Assembly: GCA_027489335.1 (NCBI GenBank)
Contig: JAIXZX010000010.1
Location: 62,001 to 126,000 of the forward strand
DNA length: 64,000 bases
Origin: Caulobacteraceae bacterium
GTDB lineage: Bacteria > Pseudomonadota > Alphaproteobacteria > Caulobacterales > Caulobacteraceae
Direction: 5' to 3'
Below the pieces are notes generated by a model. That model worked only from the letters and a program-made list of their open reading frames with translations, was not told the DNA's origin and did no database searches. Positions 43,701 through 51,590 of the stretch are shown here, piece after piece. Position 1 is the stretch's first letter. Each line of letters begins with the position of its first letter. A program made the position numbers and the translations under genes.

Positions 43701-43851
43701 GGGCCATATAGGTCGCCGCCAAGGCGAGGATGAGAACCAGTATGAGGACAGCCGCCGCGGCCGCCCATGGACCACGGCGTCGCTCGCGACGCAGCGTGGC
43801 GTCGGGTGCGCGGACGTCCGCAGCAGGATCTGGGGTGGAGGTCTGGGTCAC
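40756..43851 (-). CDS. ydbH: YdbH-like AsmA-family intermembrane lipid-bridge protein
   Basis: The 1031-residue protein has one N-terminal membrane anchor (AAAAVLILVLILALAATYMA, about 30-49) and a very long beta-rich periplasmic body typical of AsmA-like/YdbH bridge proteins, ending with a conserved segment IRLTLGELIRRDFLNRELPLP (partly quoted) and a helix LNLDQLLADYAQAQA. Such proteins form hydrophobic grooves that carry phospholipids between inner and outer membranes. It heads the ydbH-ynbE-ydbL set; the hybrid kinase gene lies just upstream on the same strand, with a gap of about 33 bases if its original reading frame is restored. Confidence 0.9.
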   Translation of the reverse strand: MTQTSTPDPAADVRAPDATLRRERRRGPWAAAAAVLILVLILALAATYMARRALAREALVSWLNARGIEAEASFEALGPRGLTGRLRIGPAEAPVLTTERAELSYRLTGPWRGEAFGVELERVELFAPTINIGLTADGPSLGVLDPLIAEFRSRPVRPDAVSPDIIVHDGRLQVVHEGGRTLIHADAELRQGVLVRLSGRLAPTRLALDDVTLDLGEARVGLVTREGRVSASLVAGLSSGQISDVAVGSGTLSVAINAPYPELNAPLGPGPITAVANLRAASVARGGDTARAVTASASFKGLASGDLDRLALQGRSALRLDMASGEFAGAKIAGLVGSAQSDDFVWRRGPGGGLSARVRLGVQGRTLAAGSVSLRQIAADLTGPVTHGAGGLRADLRGSVKLEGGFSGLGRPSADDFETLAAIKRAAEDFSLSTPSIRVAYDGDGPRLSLDRPANLLPAAGGQVTLSGRGGAPIYANGGGAFDLQVQGGGLPTLDAAVSSYRQTESGLTAEARLDVATDLGPLEGLSTVASGRLGLANGVATFSASACAPVSLNRFEAGDTSIDTIAMSLCPGSSPMLVAGEGQWRLSGRAESVSAHASFLQAGLQDGRATVVFGSGAQGLFSQTTISGGRLVDAAQAPRFHPLGLTGDVRLARDVWQGELGLTSGPSAIATVSLRHEGASGTGGVSVDTGRLVFAEEGLQPADLSPLAESIGSPANGAARFVGGFDWGPDGARSQGRLSVYALDFNSPAGPVRGLSGEVDFTSLAPLETASGQTLEAQELQLLAPLGSPRVTFQLLGQSLDVAGGAVSLGGGTVRLEPMSIPFDAGESWRGELVVEGVQLADVVSATPFADRVSLTARVSGRLPFIVGPDGFRFVQGRLEAIEPGRISIRRAALTDVNASGGAASAEVDGLGETVAPAEETNTAVEFAYQAMEHLAFDLLDAEINSLPGGRLGVLFHIRGEHSPPERQEIRLTLGELIRRDFLNRELPLPSGTKVDLTLDTSLNLDQLLADYAQAQAARGSGEVQAPDPE

Positions 43852-43884
43852 GGGAGGCCGAAGCCATAATGCTCAGGCAGCCCG

Positions 43885-44004
43885 TTAAGCTCCAGCCTTG
43901 TTCGGTAATATCTCCATGTCCTGTGGATCATCGGCCTCACCGGTCACCACAGCGATGGCGCCCAGCAGATCCTCCGCCCGAATCGGCTTGGAGAGGTGCC
44001 AATC
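43885..44004 (-). pseudogene. out-of-frame C-terminus of the hybrid kinase receiver domain
   Basis: Read in the +1 frame relative to the kinase gene, this stretch encodes DWHLSKPIRAEDLLGAIAVV and a short tail ending in TAA at 43885. That is the expected end of a receiver domain, including the conserved lysine of the KP pair. The frames join at a run of six C on the plus strand (44004-44009); one added base would restore a continuous protein. It is therefore the detached end of the kinase gene, or evidence of a homopolymer sequencing error. Confidence 0.85.
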
Positions 44005-46412
44005 CCCCCGGCGGCCTGCCCCGCCTGAACATGCTCCTCCAGGGCGTTGGCCGTCAGCATGATCACGGGTGTGCGCGGCCGTCCCCGCGCCGCCTCACGG
44101 CGACGAAGTTCGGCGGTGGCGCTCAGCCCATCGAGGACCGGCATCTGCATGTCCATCAGGACGACATCAAAATCTGCCGTCTCCAGAGCGTTGAGAGCCG
44201 CCTGGCCGTCCTCGACAACCACAGGGGTAAGGCCGACAGATCCGAGAATGAGCTGCACGACCTTCTGGTTCGTGGGGTGGTCTTCCGCCAGCAGGATGCG
44301 GAGGGGGCCGAGAGGGCCCGCGGCCTTGGCCTCTCTGGGGACCTCCTCGCCGAGGCTCGAAGTCGTGGCGCGCGGCAGATCGAGCGCAATCGTGAACACA
44401 GACCCCTTGCCGGGGGTCGAGGTGACCTTGATCTCACCGCCCATCATTTCCACCAGGGACCGGCTGATGGCCAGGCCAAGCCCTGTCCCACCGAAGCGCC
44501 GGCTGATGGAATCGTCGGCCTGCTCGAACCGACGGAAGAGGCGATCTCGGACAGCCTCGTCAAACCCAATGCCCGTATCGCTTACGGTGAACTGAACCGA
44601 AGCGCCCCGTGCCTCCACATTCAGACTGACCCCACCGCTCTGCGTGAATTTGACGGCGTTGCTGAGCAGGTTGGACAGGACCTGGGTCAACCTGACGGCG
44701 TCACCCAGATAGGCGCCCCGGGCCTGTGGCCGCACCGACCAGTCCAGACTTAGCCCCTTCTCCTCGGCGGACGCCTTGTGCAGCGCCGCGATGCGGTCCA
44801 CCAGCGTCTCCATGTCGAAGGCCTCCCGCGCGAGGGAAACACGGCCGGCCTCCATGCTGGAAAAGTCGAGAATGTCGGTCAGAACCCGCTCCAGAAGCCG
44901 CCCTGACGACACGATCAATTCCGCCAGCTCCTGATCTCTGGGGTCTGCCTGACGCGCTTTGAGCGCTTGCGAAATCGCGATCACACCATTGAGCGGCGTG
45001 CGCAGCTCATGGCTCATATTGGCCAGGAAGCGGGACTTCTCGGCATTGGCCTGCTCGAGCTCGACGGTGCGTTCGCGGACACGATCTTCCAGGGTCGCTC
45101 TGGCGACCTCGGCCTTGGCCCGCTCATTGGCGAGGGCGCGCGCCAGGAGGCCGATCTCGTCCTGTCGGGCCTCATCTGCCGCCAGCTGGGCCTGAGCCGG
45201 CGGCTCAAGGTCGGGATCACAGGAGTCCGCCAGCCGCCTAACTGGCCCGGTAATGTGCCGCTTGGCGAGATAGATCATCAGAAGCGCCTGCAGCACTGAC
45301 GCGATGACGCCAAGGAGCAGCACCCACGCGGCCGATCGCGCTGCGCTGATCATCAGGGCCCGCTTGGGGTAGACGAGCAGGAGAGTCCAGTCGGCCATGT
45401 TCAGCCGCCCAAAGGCGACGATGGCCGATCCGTCGGGGCTGTCGATCACACCGAACCGATTGGGGCTGGCCTTGATGGTCGCGGCGATGGCGCGGGTGCC
45501 TGTCGCCTCCTCCAAGGCCTCAAACTGGCGCTCCGACGCGGGTGGGCCGAGGCCGAAGGCCTCGTCGGCGATAATCTCCCCCCCTCGGGTCATGATCATC
45601 GCCGTGGCCCCCGGCAGGGTTTCGCGTACAGCGCTCTTAAAGAGCCCAGTCAGCTCGATGGAGGATCCGAAGGCCCCGACAAACCGGCCCTCCACATAGG
45701 CGGGTGTGACGCAGGCCGATCCCAGGCGGAGGGTCAGGTCGGATTCCTGCACCAGCCGCTGAAGGCTGGTGCACCGGGTCTCGGCGTTTGGATTGTTGGC
45801 GGGCAAGGTGATGAGGGTCATCTCTTCGCCGCCCACATCGAGATCGGCGGGCGCCGTTTCACGATAGAACATCAAGCGGTCCGGTCGCTTGGGACCGAAC
45901 ATCACCAGTCGTGTGGCGGGGGTGAAGAAATAGAAGTTATCCAGGTCTGCGCCCGCAGCCTGCCCCAGGTCCGATACGACGCTGAAACTGGCCGTCAAGG
46001 CCGCCAGCTCCACAGGTGGGGTCGACTGGGCTCGCCCGATAAAGGCCCCCATGCCGTAGATGAATCCGCCGTCAGCCCGTCGGATGCCGTCGAAGTACTC
46101 CGGGCGGCTGCGACGGGTGCCATCGGAGCGCAACGGAAAATACTGGTCGGCGAGCCGCTCGGCCTCGCCGGGCTCAAGAGCCAGGGTCCGACGCTCCAGT
46201 TCCTTGGCCGCGGCGACCTGCAGCGCCGTCAGGGCGGCGAAGCGGCGATCGAGGTTGAGGCTGCGCTCACGGACATAGTCGCCAAGGAAGGCCACCTGCC
46301 GCTGGGCGAGCTCGCTCTGAAAGATGAGGGCCGCGATCGCCGTCGCCAGCACAGTCAGAGATAGAGTGGTCAGCCCTATACTGATCAGGAACTGACGGGT
46401 CAGAGACTTCAT
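43944..46412 (-). CDS. hybrid sensor histidine kinase, receiver domain frameshifted
   Basis: About 822 residues as read. Seen in order: an N-terminal membrane segment, a large periplasmic sensor region (about 40-350, Cache-like by position), a second membrane segment (AWVLLLGVIASVLQALLMIYL), a HAMP-like and coiled-coil region, an H-box FLANMSHELRTPLNGVIAIS, an ATPase domain (DTGIGF, GGTGLGLAIS) and a receiver domain with the phospho-acceptor in VLMDMQMPVLDG. The frame breaks after VMLTANALEEHVQAG...AAGG, replacing the conserved KP end with an unrelated tail. Start ATG at 46412 is preferred to a GTG nine codons upstream. Confidence 0.85.
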   Translation of the reverse strand: MKSLTRQFLISIGLTTLSLTVLATAIAALIFQSELAQRQVAFLGDYVRERSLNLDRRFAALTALQVAAAKELERRTLALEPGEAERLADQYFPLRSDGTRRSRPEYFDGIRRADGGFIYGMGAFIGRAQSTPPVELAALTASFSVVSDLGQAAGADLDNFYFFTPATRLVMFGPKRPDRLMFYRETAPADLDVGGEEMTLITLPANNPNAETRCTSLQRLVQESDLTLRLGSACVTPAYVEGRFVGAFGSSIELTGLFKSAVRETLPGATAMIMTRGGEIIADEAFGLGPPASERQFEALEEATGTRAIAATIKASPNRFGVIDSPDGSAIVAFGRLNMADWTLLLVYPKRALMISAARSAAWVLLLGVIASVLQALLMIYLAKRHITGPVRRLADSCDPDLEPPAQAQLAADEARQDEIGLLARALANERAKAEVARATLEDRVRERTVELEQANAEKSRFLANMSHELRTPLNGVIAISQALKARQADPRDQELAELIVSSGRLLERVLTDILDFSSMEAGRVSLAREAFDMETLVDRIAALHKASAEEKGLSLDWSVRPQARGAYLGDAVRLTQVLSNLLSNAVKFTQSGGVSLNVEARGASVQFTVSDTGIGFDEAVRDRLFRRFEQADDSISRRFGGTGLGLAISRSLVEMMGGEIKVTSTPGKGSVFTIALDLPRATTSSLGEEVPREAKAAGPLGPLRILLAEDHPTNQKVVQLILGSVGLTPVVVEDGQAALNALETADFDVVLMDMQMPVLDGLSATAELRRREAARGRPRTPVIMLTANALEEHVQAGQAAGGIGTSPSRFGRRICWAPSLW

Positions 46413-46517
46413 CGACGTTAGGTCTCCGGAGGCGATCACCTACCCTCCCGGTTTCTCTCCGTGTTCGCACACAATATCAACCCGTGCGTCACTGCGCCGC
46501 GGCCTGGTCCATCTGTG

Positions 46518-47969
46518 TCAGGGGATGTCCTCTGGCGCCTGAGACAGCGGTGGAGCCACCTCCTCGAGCGGCCGACGTTCAGCGGCGACGCCAAGCTTCA
46601 TCTCGACCAGGGCGGCGACGATCATCAGGCCCCCGCCGAGCAGATAGCCCCAGAGGATCTGGCTGCGCTCTCCGGTGTCGATCAGGGCGCCGAACAGGAC
46701 CGGGCCGCCCACCCCGCCGACCAGCGTCCCGAAGGCGTAGAACATCGAAATGGTGACGGCGCGAATTTCTAGGGGAAAGGTCTCGCCGATGGTGAGATAG
46801 GCGGCGCTGGCGCCGGCTGAGGCGAAGAAGAAGATCACCGTCCAGGCGGCGGTCTGGGCCGGCGCTGACAGCAGGCCGATGCTGAACAGCCAGCCGGTGA
46901 GACACATCAGCACCCCGGCCAGCCCATAGGTCAGGCTGATCATGGGCTTCCGCCCCCAGCTGTCGAAGAGGCGGCCCAGCAGCAGCGGGCCCATGAAGTT
47001 GCCCAGCGCGAATGGCAGCATGAACCAGCCGATGCTGGCGGGCGCAATGTCATAGAACCGGGTCAGGATCAGGGCGTAGGTGAAGAAGATCGCGTTGTAG
47101 CAAAAGGCCTGGGTGGCCATCAGGACGATCCCCAGGGTCGTGCGCTGTGGGTAGCGTCGAACCAGGGTGGTGGCGATCTCCACCCAGGAGGTCGGGGGCC
47201 GGCGGACCAGACGCAGGCTGAGCAGGTCGTCGTGGGGCGGCAGCTTGCGGCCGGTGTCCCGCTCCACCCGTGCTTCGATCTCGGCGATGATCGCCTCGGC
47301 CTCGGCCTCTCGCCCATGGGTCATGAGCCAGCGAGGGCTCTCCGGCATGAACCTTCGGATCCAGATGATGATCAGCGCCAGGGCGCCGCCGATGATGAAG
47401 GCCAGGCGCCATCCCCAGGCCGGGTCGATGAAATCGGCGTTGAGCAAAAAGATCGAGCTGAGCGCGCCGAGCGCCGCCCCCAGCCAGAAGCTGCCGTTGA
47501 TGACGAGGTCGGTGAAGCCGCGGCGGCGGGCCGGAATCAGCTCCTGGATCGCGGAATTGACCGCTCCGTATTCGCCGCCGATGCCGGCTCCGGTCAGGAA
47601 CCGGAACAGCATGAACGACCAGAAGTCCCACGAGAAACCCGTCGCGATCGTGGCGACCATGTAGACGAAGACCGTGGCGGTGAAGAGCTTCTTGCGCCCG
47701 AACCGGTCGGTCAGCCGGCCAAAGACGAGCGCCCCGAACACCGCCCCGAGAATGTAGGCGCTACCGGTCAGGCCGACCTGGGTTGCGGTGAGGTTGAGCC
47801 CGTCCTCGCCGGCGATCGCCGGCGACAGCGACCCCACGAGTGTGACCTCGAGACCGTCTAGAATCCAGGTGACACCGAGCGCTGCGACCACCAGCCAGTG
47901 GAATCGGCTCCAGGGCAGCCGGTCGAGCCGCGCAGGCACTCGGGTGACAAAGACGTCGGGACTCGCCAT
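46518..47969 (-). CDS. MFS transporter, metabolite:H+ symporter type
   Basis: The 483-residue protein has about twelve membrane segments and MFS signatures GRLTDRFGRKKLF between segments 2 and 3, a second GRLFDSWGRKPM, and RFLTGAGIGGEYG, typical of the sugar/aromatic-acid:H+ symporter group. A long central cytoplasmic loop carries the usual RRFMPESPRWL. The ATG at 47969 is supported by a good ribosome-binding site (GGGGAGAGGGGAG region); the upstream in-frame extension lacks hydrophobic or family features. Substrate unknown; it is divergent from the TusA-like gene. Confidence 0.9.
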   Translation of the reverse strand: MASPDVFVTRVPARLDRLPWSRFHWLVVAALGVTWILDGLEVTLVGSLSPAIAGEDGLNLTATQVGLTGSAYILGAVFGALVFGRLTDRFGRKKLFTATVFVYMVATIATGFSWDFWSFMLFRFLTGAGIGGEYGAVNSAIQELIPARRRGFTDLVINGSFWLGAALGALSSIFLLNADFIDPAWGWRLAFIIGGALALIIIWIRRFMPESPRWLMTHGREAEAEAIIAEIEARVERDTGRKLPPHDDLLSLRLVRRPPTSWVEIATTLVRRYPQRTTLGIVLMATQAFCYNAIFFTYALILTRFYDIAPASIGWFMLPFALGNFMGPLLLGRLFDSWGRKPMISLTYGLAGVLMCLTGWLFSIGLLSAPAQTAAWTVIFFFASAGASAAYLTIGETFPLEIRAVTISMFYAFGTLVGGVGGPVLFGALIDTGERSQILWGYLLGGGLMIVAALVEMKLGVAAERRPLEEVAPPLSQAPEDIP

Positions 47970-48084
47970 CGGCTCCCCTCTCCCCAAACTCGGGGTCAAC
48001 GCGCGAACCCGTCGATTGGACGCAGCTGGAGGCGCAGAAAATGGCCGCATAAACGCACTTTCGCGCCCTGTTCAGGGGGGTTAA

Positions 48085-48342
48085 GTGGCGTCCATGTCCT
48101 CTTCTGAAATCCTGGTGGATGCGCGGGGCCATCGTTGCCCGGTCCCGACCCTGCGACTGCGCCGCGCCCTGGAAGCAGCCGCTGACGGCGCACGGGTGCG
48201 ACTGCTGGCTGATGACCCTCTTGCGCGGATCGACGTACCGCACTTTGTCGCCGGCGCCGGCTTTGTCCTCGTCGAGCTGGCCCCCGACGGCGCCGGGTTC
48301 AGCTTCCTGGTGGAGAAGTCAGCCGCGGGCTCTTTGGCCTGA
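48085..48342 (+). CDS. TusA/SirA-like sulfur-carrier family protein
   Basis: An 85-residue protein with the family motif DARGHRCPVPTLRLRRAL, whose cysteine carries persulfide sulfur in TusA. The rest follows the two-layer alpha/beta fold (VRLLADDPLARIDVPHFV). The start may be GTG at 48085, with AGGGGGG 5 bases upstream, or the ATG three codons later. No sulfur-relay genes adjoin, so the role (tRNA thiolation, molybdenum cofactor or another sulfur transfer) is not known. Its 3' end overlaps that of convergent yihY by 44 bases. Confidence 0.85.
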   Translation: MASMSSSEILVDARGHRCPVPTLRLRRALEAAADGARVRLLADDPLARIDVPHFVAGAGFVLVELAPDGAGFSFLVEKSAAGSLA

Positions 48343-49252
48343 GATCGGCCAGCAGAGCCTGTCGCCGATGCTCGTCCACGCGGATCTCAATTTCAGTGGC
48401 CAGGGCGCCGCCGAAGAAGACCGCGTTGACGCTCCAGGACAGCCAGATCAGGAAGACCACCACGGCGGTGATGGAGCCATAGGTCGCGCCGAGGTGGGCG
48501 ATCTGCTCCACATAGAAGGCGCTGGCCCAGGAAGCGAACAGGCACAGCATGGCCGAGATAAAGCCCCCGCATATGGCCGCGGCCCAGGCGACGGTTCGTC
48601 GCGACATGGCGTAGCGGTAGATCAGGCTCATGCCGAGCGTGAGGCCGGAACTCGCCCAGGTCCACTCGCTGTAGAGCCAGGACACCCCGGCCAGGGGCCG
48701 CAGGTCGAGGGTGGCGGCCGCCACCCGCAGGCCCAGGAACATGGAGGAGACCACCCCCATCATCGCGGCGGCCGCCAGCAGGACGATCAGCGCCAGCAGG
48801 TTGAAGCCGACGAAGCCCCTCGGGTCCGGTTCGTCATGGATGAAGGAGAGCCCGGCCAGCAGGGCCTTGAAGCCGCGGTGGGCTGCGTAAGCGCCGATCA
48901 CCAGGGCCACACCGCTCTGGGCGGAGATGGCGTCGCGTGGGGCGTGGGCCAGACGCTCGAGTTCGGCGCGGAAGAGGTCCCGCGCTCCGGCCGGCATGAG
49001 TCGCGCCAGGGCTTCGGCCTGGAACTCAGCCTGGGCCGGATCGGCGAGCAGGCTGTAGGCGCCGATCAGCAACGCCACCGCCGGAAAGATCGCCAGCATG
49101 ATGAAAAAGGACGTGCCGCCCACATAGAGCATCACATCCCGCCCCCAGAGACGGGTCAGGGCGCGCCCCACCGTGGACAGGCCAAGGCGAGCCGCGCGGA
49201 CGGGCTCCCATCGACGCATGCCCAAGCGGTCCAGCTCCTGGTGGATCGTCAT
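48299..49252 (-). CDS. YihY/BrkB-family inner-membrane protein
   Basis: A 317-residue polytopic protein with six or so membrane segments, the N-terminal YVGGTSFFIMLAIFPAVALLIG and ending segments GSITAVVVFLIWLSWSVNAVFFGG, which are hallmarks of the YihY (formerly RNase BN) family. The biochemical role is unknown; the early ribonuclease assignment is not accepted. The start lies just downstream of a strong hairpin at 49307-49337. It converges with the TusA-like gene. Confidence 0.92.
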   Translation of the reverse strand: MTIHQELDRLGMRRWEPVRAARLGLSTVGRALTRLWGRDVMLYVGGTSFFIMLAIFPAVALLIGAYSLLADPAQAEFQAEALARLMPAGARDLFRAELERLAHAPRDAISAQSGVALVIGAYAAHRGFKALLAGLSFIHDEPDPRGFVGFNLLALIVLLAAAAMMGVVSSMFLGLRVAAATLDLRPLAGVSWLYSEWTWASSGLTLGMSLIYRYAMSRRTVAWAAAICGGFISAMLCLFASWASAFYVEQIAHLGATYGSITAVVVFLIWLSWSVNAVFFGGALATEIEIRVDEHRRQALLADLRPKSPRLTSPPGS

Positions 49253-49306
49253 GTCCGACGTTGATCAAGGAATCCCCCGCGGCGCAAGCGCCCCCTTGAA
49301 AGTGAC

Positions 49307-49337
49307 GACGCGCCTCCGGGGTCGCCGGAGGCGCGTC
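49307..49337. other. 13-bp perfect hairpin upstream of yihY
   Basis: GACGCGCCTCCGG (49307-49319) pairs with CCGGAGGCGCGTC (49325-49337) around a 5-base loop. It lies 54 bases before the yihY start and has no T-run on either side, although the leftward side shows CACTTTC. It may be a terminator of imperfect type for the CoA-transferase gene or an mRNA structure before yihY. Confidence 0.6.
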
Positions 49338-49436
49338 ATCGATGGGCGTGTCAGCCATCGGGTCGCGGCCGCTTCGAGGGACGGGAGAGTGCGGCCTCAA
49401 CCTGGGCTCAACTTATGAACACCCCGCTGAATGGCG

Positions 49437-49466
49437 CCTGAACGGGAATTCCGCAAACCGTTCAGG
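49437..49466 (-). terminator. hairpin directly after the CoA-transferase stop
   Basis: CCTGAACGG (49437-49445) and CCGTTCAGG (49458-49466) form a perfect 9-bp stem with a 12-base loop, starting 3 bases after the stop codon of the leftward CoA-transferase gene. No T-tract follows, so termination strength is uncertain; position suggests mRNA 3'-end formation. Confidence 0.5.
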
Positions 49467-49469
49467 AAG

Positions 49470-50609
49470 TTACATGGTCTCCATCACAGCGCCGGCACGG
49501 CGCAGAGCCGCGATCTCATCTCCGGAAAAGCCCCAGTCGGCGAGCGCTTCCTCGTCATGCGCCCCGATTGCCGGCGGCGGCCCCTGGATCGCGCCCGGGG
49601 TGGATGAAAACCGCGGCGCAGGCGCCGGCTGCATCACACCGGACACCTCGACAAAGGTCTGGCGCGCCTGATTGTGGGGATGAGCCGGCGCCTCGTCCAT
49701 GTCCAGCACCGGGGCGAAGCAGACATCGGTGCCGCCCATGATCGCTGTCCACTCATCGCGGGTCTTGCCGGCGATCACCTCGGCGAGCTTGGTGCGCAGG
49801 CCCTCCCATTCCCCGCGATCCATCTGCTTCTGGAAGGCCGGATCGGTGATGCCGGTCTTTTCCAGCAGCAGGGCGTAGAACTGCGGCTCGATGGAGCCGA
49901 TCGACACCCACTTGCCGTCCTTGCACTGGTAGGTGTCATAGAAGTGCGCCCCGCCGTCCAGCAGGTTGTTGCGCCGGCCAGGGTTCCACATGCCCGCGGC
50001 CTTGAAGCCATAGAACATGGCCATGAGGGAGGCGGCGCCATCGCTCATGGCGCAGTCGATCACCTGGCCCTGACCGCTCTCCCGGGCATGAATGACGCCC
50101 GCCAGCAGGCCAAATGCGAGGTAAAGAGCGCCGCCGCCGAAGTCCCCCACCAGGTTCAGGGGCGGAACAGGCTTGTCGGTCGTGCCGATGGCGTCGAGCG
50201 CGCCGGTGATGGCGATGTAGTTCATGTCATGGCCGGCGGCATGGGCGTATGGCCCGGTCTGGCCCCAACCGGTCATGCGACCGTAGACCAGCTTCGGGTT
50301 GCGCTTCAGCGCGACGTCCGGGCCAAGGCCCAGGCGCTCCATCACGCCGGGGCGGAAGCCCTCAAAGATCGCATCGGCGCCTTCCATCAGCTTCAGGCAG
50401 GCCTCAATGGCGTCAGGAGACTTCAGGTCCATGCCGATGGAGCGGCGGCCCCGGCTCGTTACATCGGCTGGAGAGGCCCGGCCCTTCCCTTTCCGGTCGA
50501 TCCGCACCACGTCGGCGCCAAGGTCGGACAGCAGCATTCCACAGAATGGGCCCGGTCCGATGCCGGCGAATTCCACGACCTTCAGTCCGCTCAAGGGTCC
50601 CTGGCGCAT
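49470..50609 (-). CDS. CaiB/BaiF (class III) CoA transferase or acyl-CoA racemase
   Basis: The 379-residue protein has the family pattern: [32 protein letters not shown] at the N-terminus (quoted in part: [15 protein letters not shown]), [13 protein letters not shown] and the aspartate in [14 protein letters not shown], used as the covalent CoA carrier in transferases and in the active site of alpha-methylacyl-CoA racemases. The similarity flavour is racemase-like. The ATG at 50609 has GGAGG nearby, so it is preferred over an earlier one. The SDR gene upstream (71 bases) on the same strand may act in the same acyl-CoA pathway. Confidence 0.9.
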   Translation of the reverse strand: MRQGPLSGLKVVEFAGIGPGPFCGMLLSDLGADVVRIDRKGKGRASPADVTSRGRRSIGMDLKSPDAIEACLKLMEGADAIFEGFRPGVMERLGLGPDVALKRNPKLVYGRMTGWGQTGPYAHAAGHDMNYIAITGALDAIGTTDKPVPPLNLVGDFGGGALYLAFGLLAGVIHARESGQGQVIDCAMSDGAASLMAMFYGFKAAGMWNPGRRNNLLDGGAHFYDTYQCKDGKWVSIGSIEPQFYALLLEKTGITDPAFQKQMDRGEWEGLRTKLAEVIAGKTRDEWTAIMGGTDVCFAPVLDMDEAPAHPHNQARQTFVEVSGVMQPAPAPRFSSTPGAIQGPPPAIGAHDEEALADWGFSGDEIAALRRAGAVMETM

Positions 50610-50680
50610 GGGGCGATCCTCCATTGTCTTATCTTGCTGGGCTCCACCTAGGCGCCGTGACGCGCCGTCAGCCAAGGCCG

Positions 50681-51454
50681 TCAGGGCAGAGACTGACCGT
50701 CATCCACCGTCACGAGTGTGCCGGTGATCGCCGAGGCGGCCGGCCCGGCCAGCATCAGCAGCGCGGCGTCCAGGTCTGAGGCCTCCATCAGGCGGCGGCG
50801 CGGAAAGCCGCGCACCTGCTTCTGACCGCCTTCGGTCTCGAACCAGTCCCGGTTGATGTCGGTCTCCACATAGCCCGGGCACAGGGCGTTGACCGCGATG
50901 TGATGGCGAGCCCATTCCCGCGCGAGCGCCTTGGTCAGCATGCCGACTGCCGCCTTGGACGCATTGTAGGCCGACAGGCCAGGCAGGACGGTGTGCGCGG
51001 CGATCGAGGCGATGTTGACGATGCGCCCGCCCCCCTGGGTGGCCATGTCGGCGGCGATCATCTGGCGCGCCGCCGCCTGGGCGCAGAAGAAGACCCCGCG
51101 CACATTGACGTCGAACGCCTGGTCCCAGGCCTGCGGCGTCAGGTCCAGGGCGCGGCCCTCGCCGCCGACCCCGGCGTTGTTGATCAGGACGCCCACAGGC
51201 CCGATGGCGGCGGCGACCTCTTCAAACAGCGGGCCGATCTGCGCGACGTCTGCCACGTCCAGCGCTCTGGCATGGGCTCGGCCGCCCTTGGCGACGATCG
51301 CAGCCGCACCCGCTTCCACTAGCTCAACCCGCCTGGCCGCAAGGACCACCTCCGCGCCGGCTGTCGCAAGAACGCGGGCGAAGTGGGCGCCCAACCCCCC
51401 GGAGGCGCCTGTCACGAGGGCGACCTTGCCCTCCAGAGGTCTTTCAGCGAACAT
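50681..51454 (-). CDS. short-chain dehydrogenase/reductase (SDR)
   Basis: A classical SDR of 257 residues: cofactor loop [12 protein letters not shown] (near residue 14), NNAG motif ([11 protein letters not shown]) and catalytic YNASK. The acidic or basic determinants for NAD or NADP are mixed (AARRVELVE suggests NADP). The start ATG at 51454 with AAGGGA upstream is chosen; the open frame extends 80 codons further into the popA promoter region without domain support. It shares a strand with the CoA transferase and is divergent from popA. Confidence 0.92.
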   Translation of the reverse strand: MFAERPLEGKVALVTGASGGLGAHFARVLATAGAEVVLAARRVELVEAGAAAIVAKGGRAHARALDVADVAQIGPLFEEVAAAIGPVGVLINNAGVGGEGRALDLTPQAWDQAFDVNVRGVFFCAQAAARQMIAADMATQGGGRIVNIASIAAHTVLPGLSAYNASKAAVGMLTKALAREWARHHIAVNALCPGYVETDINRDWFETEGGQKQVRGFPRRRLMEASDLDAALLMLAGPAASAITGTLVTVDDGQSLP

Positions 51455-51590
51455 CTGTGATCCCTTATGCCGGTCCGGCGACGCGCTCATCCCTCGCCCG
51501 CGCCGTCTGGGCGAGATATCTTCGCGGACGCCCGATTCTGGCGCCCCGAGCGCAAGCCGGGGAATGTGTATTGCGTCAAAGGTGCAGAGA

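Noticed and set aside
50991..51590. 200-codon upstream extension of the PopA frame
   Set aside because: It is antisense to the SDR, has no receiver features, and the PopA fold starts at MSAGVQARVLIVARDDG, which also places the I-site arginine at 357.
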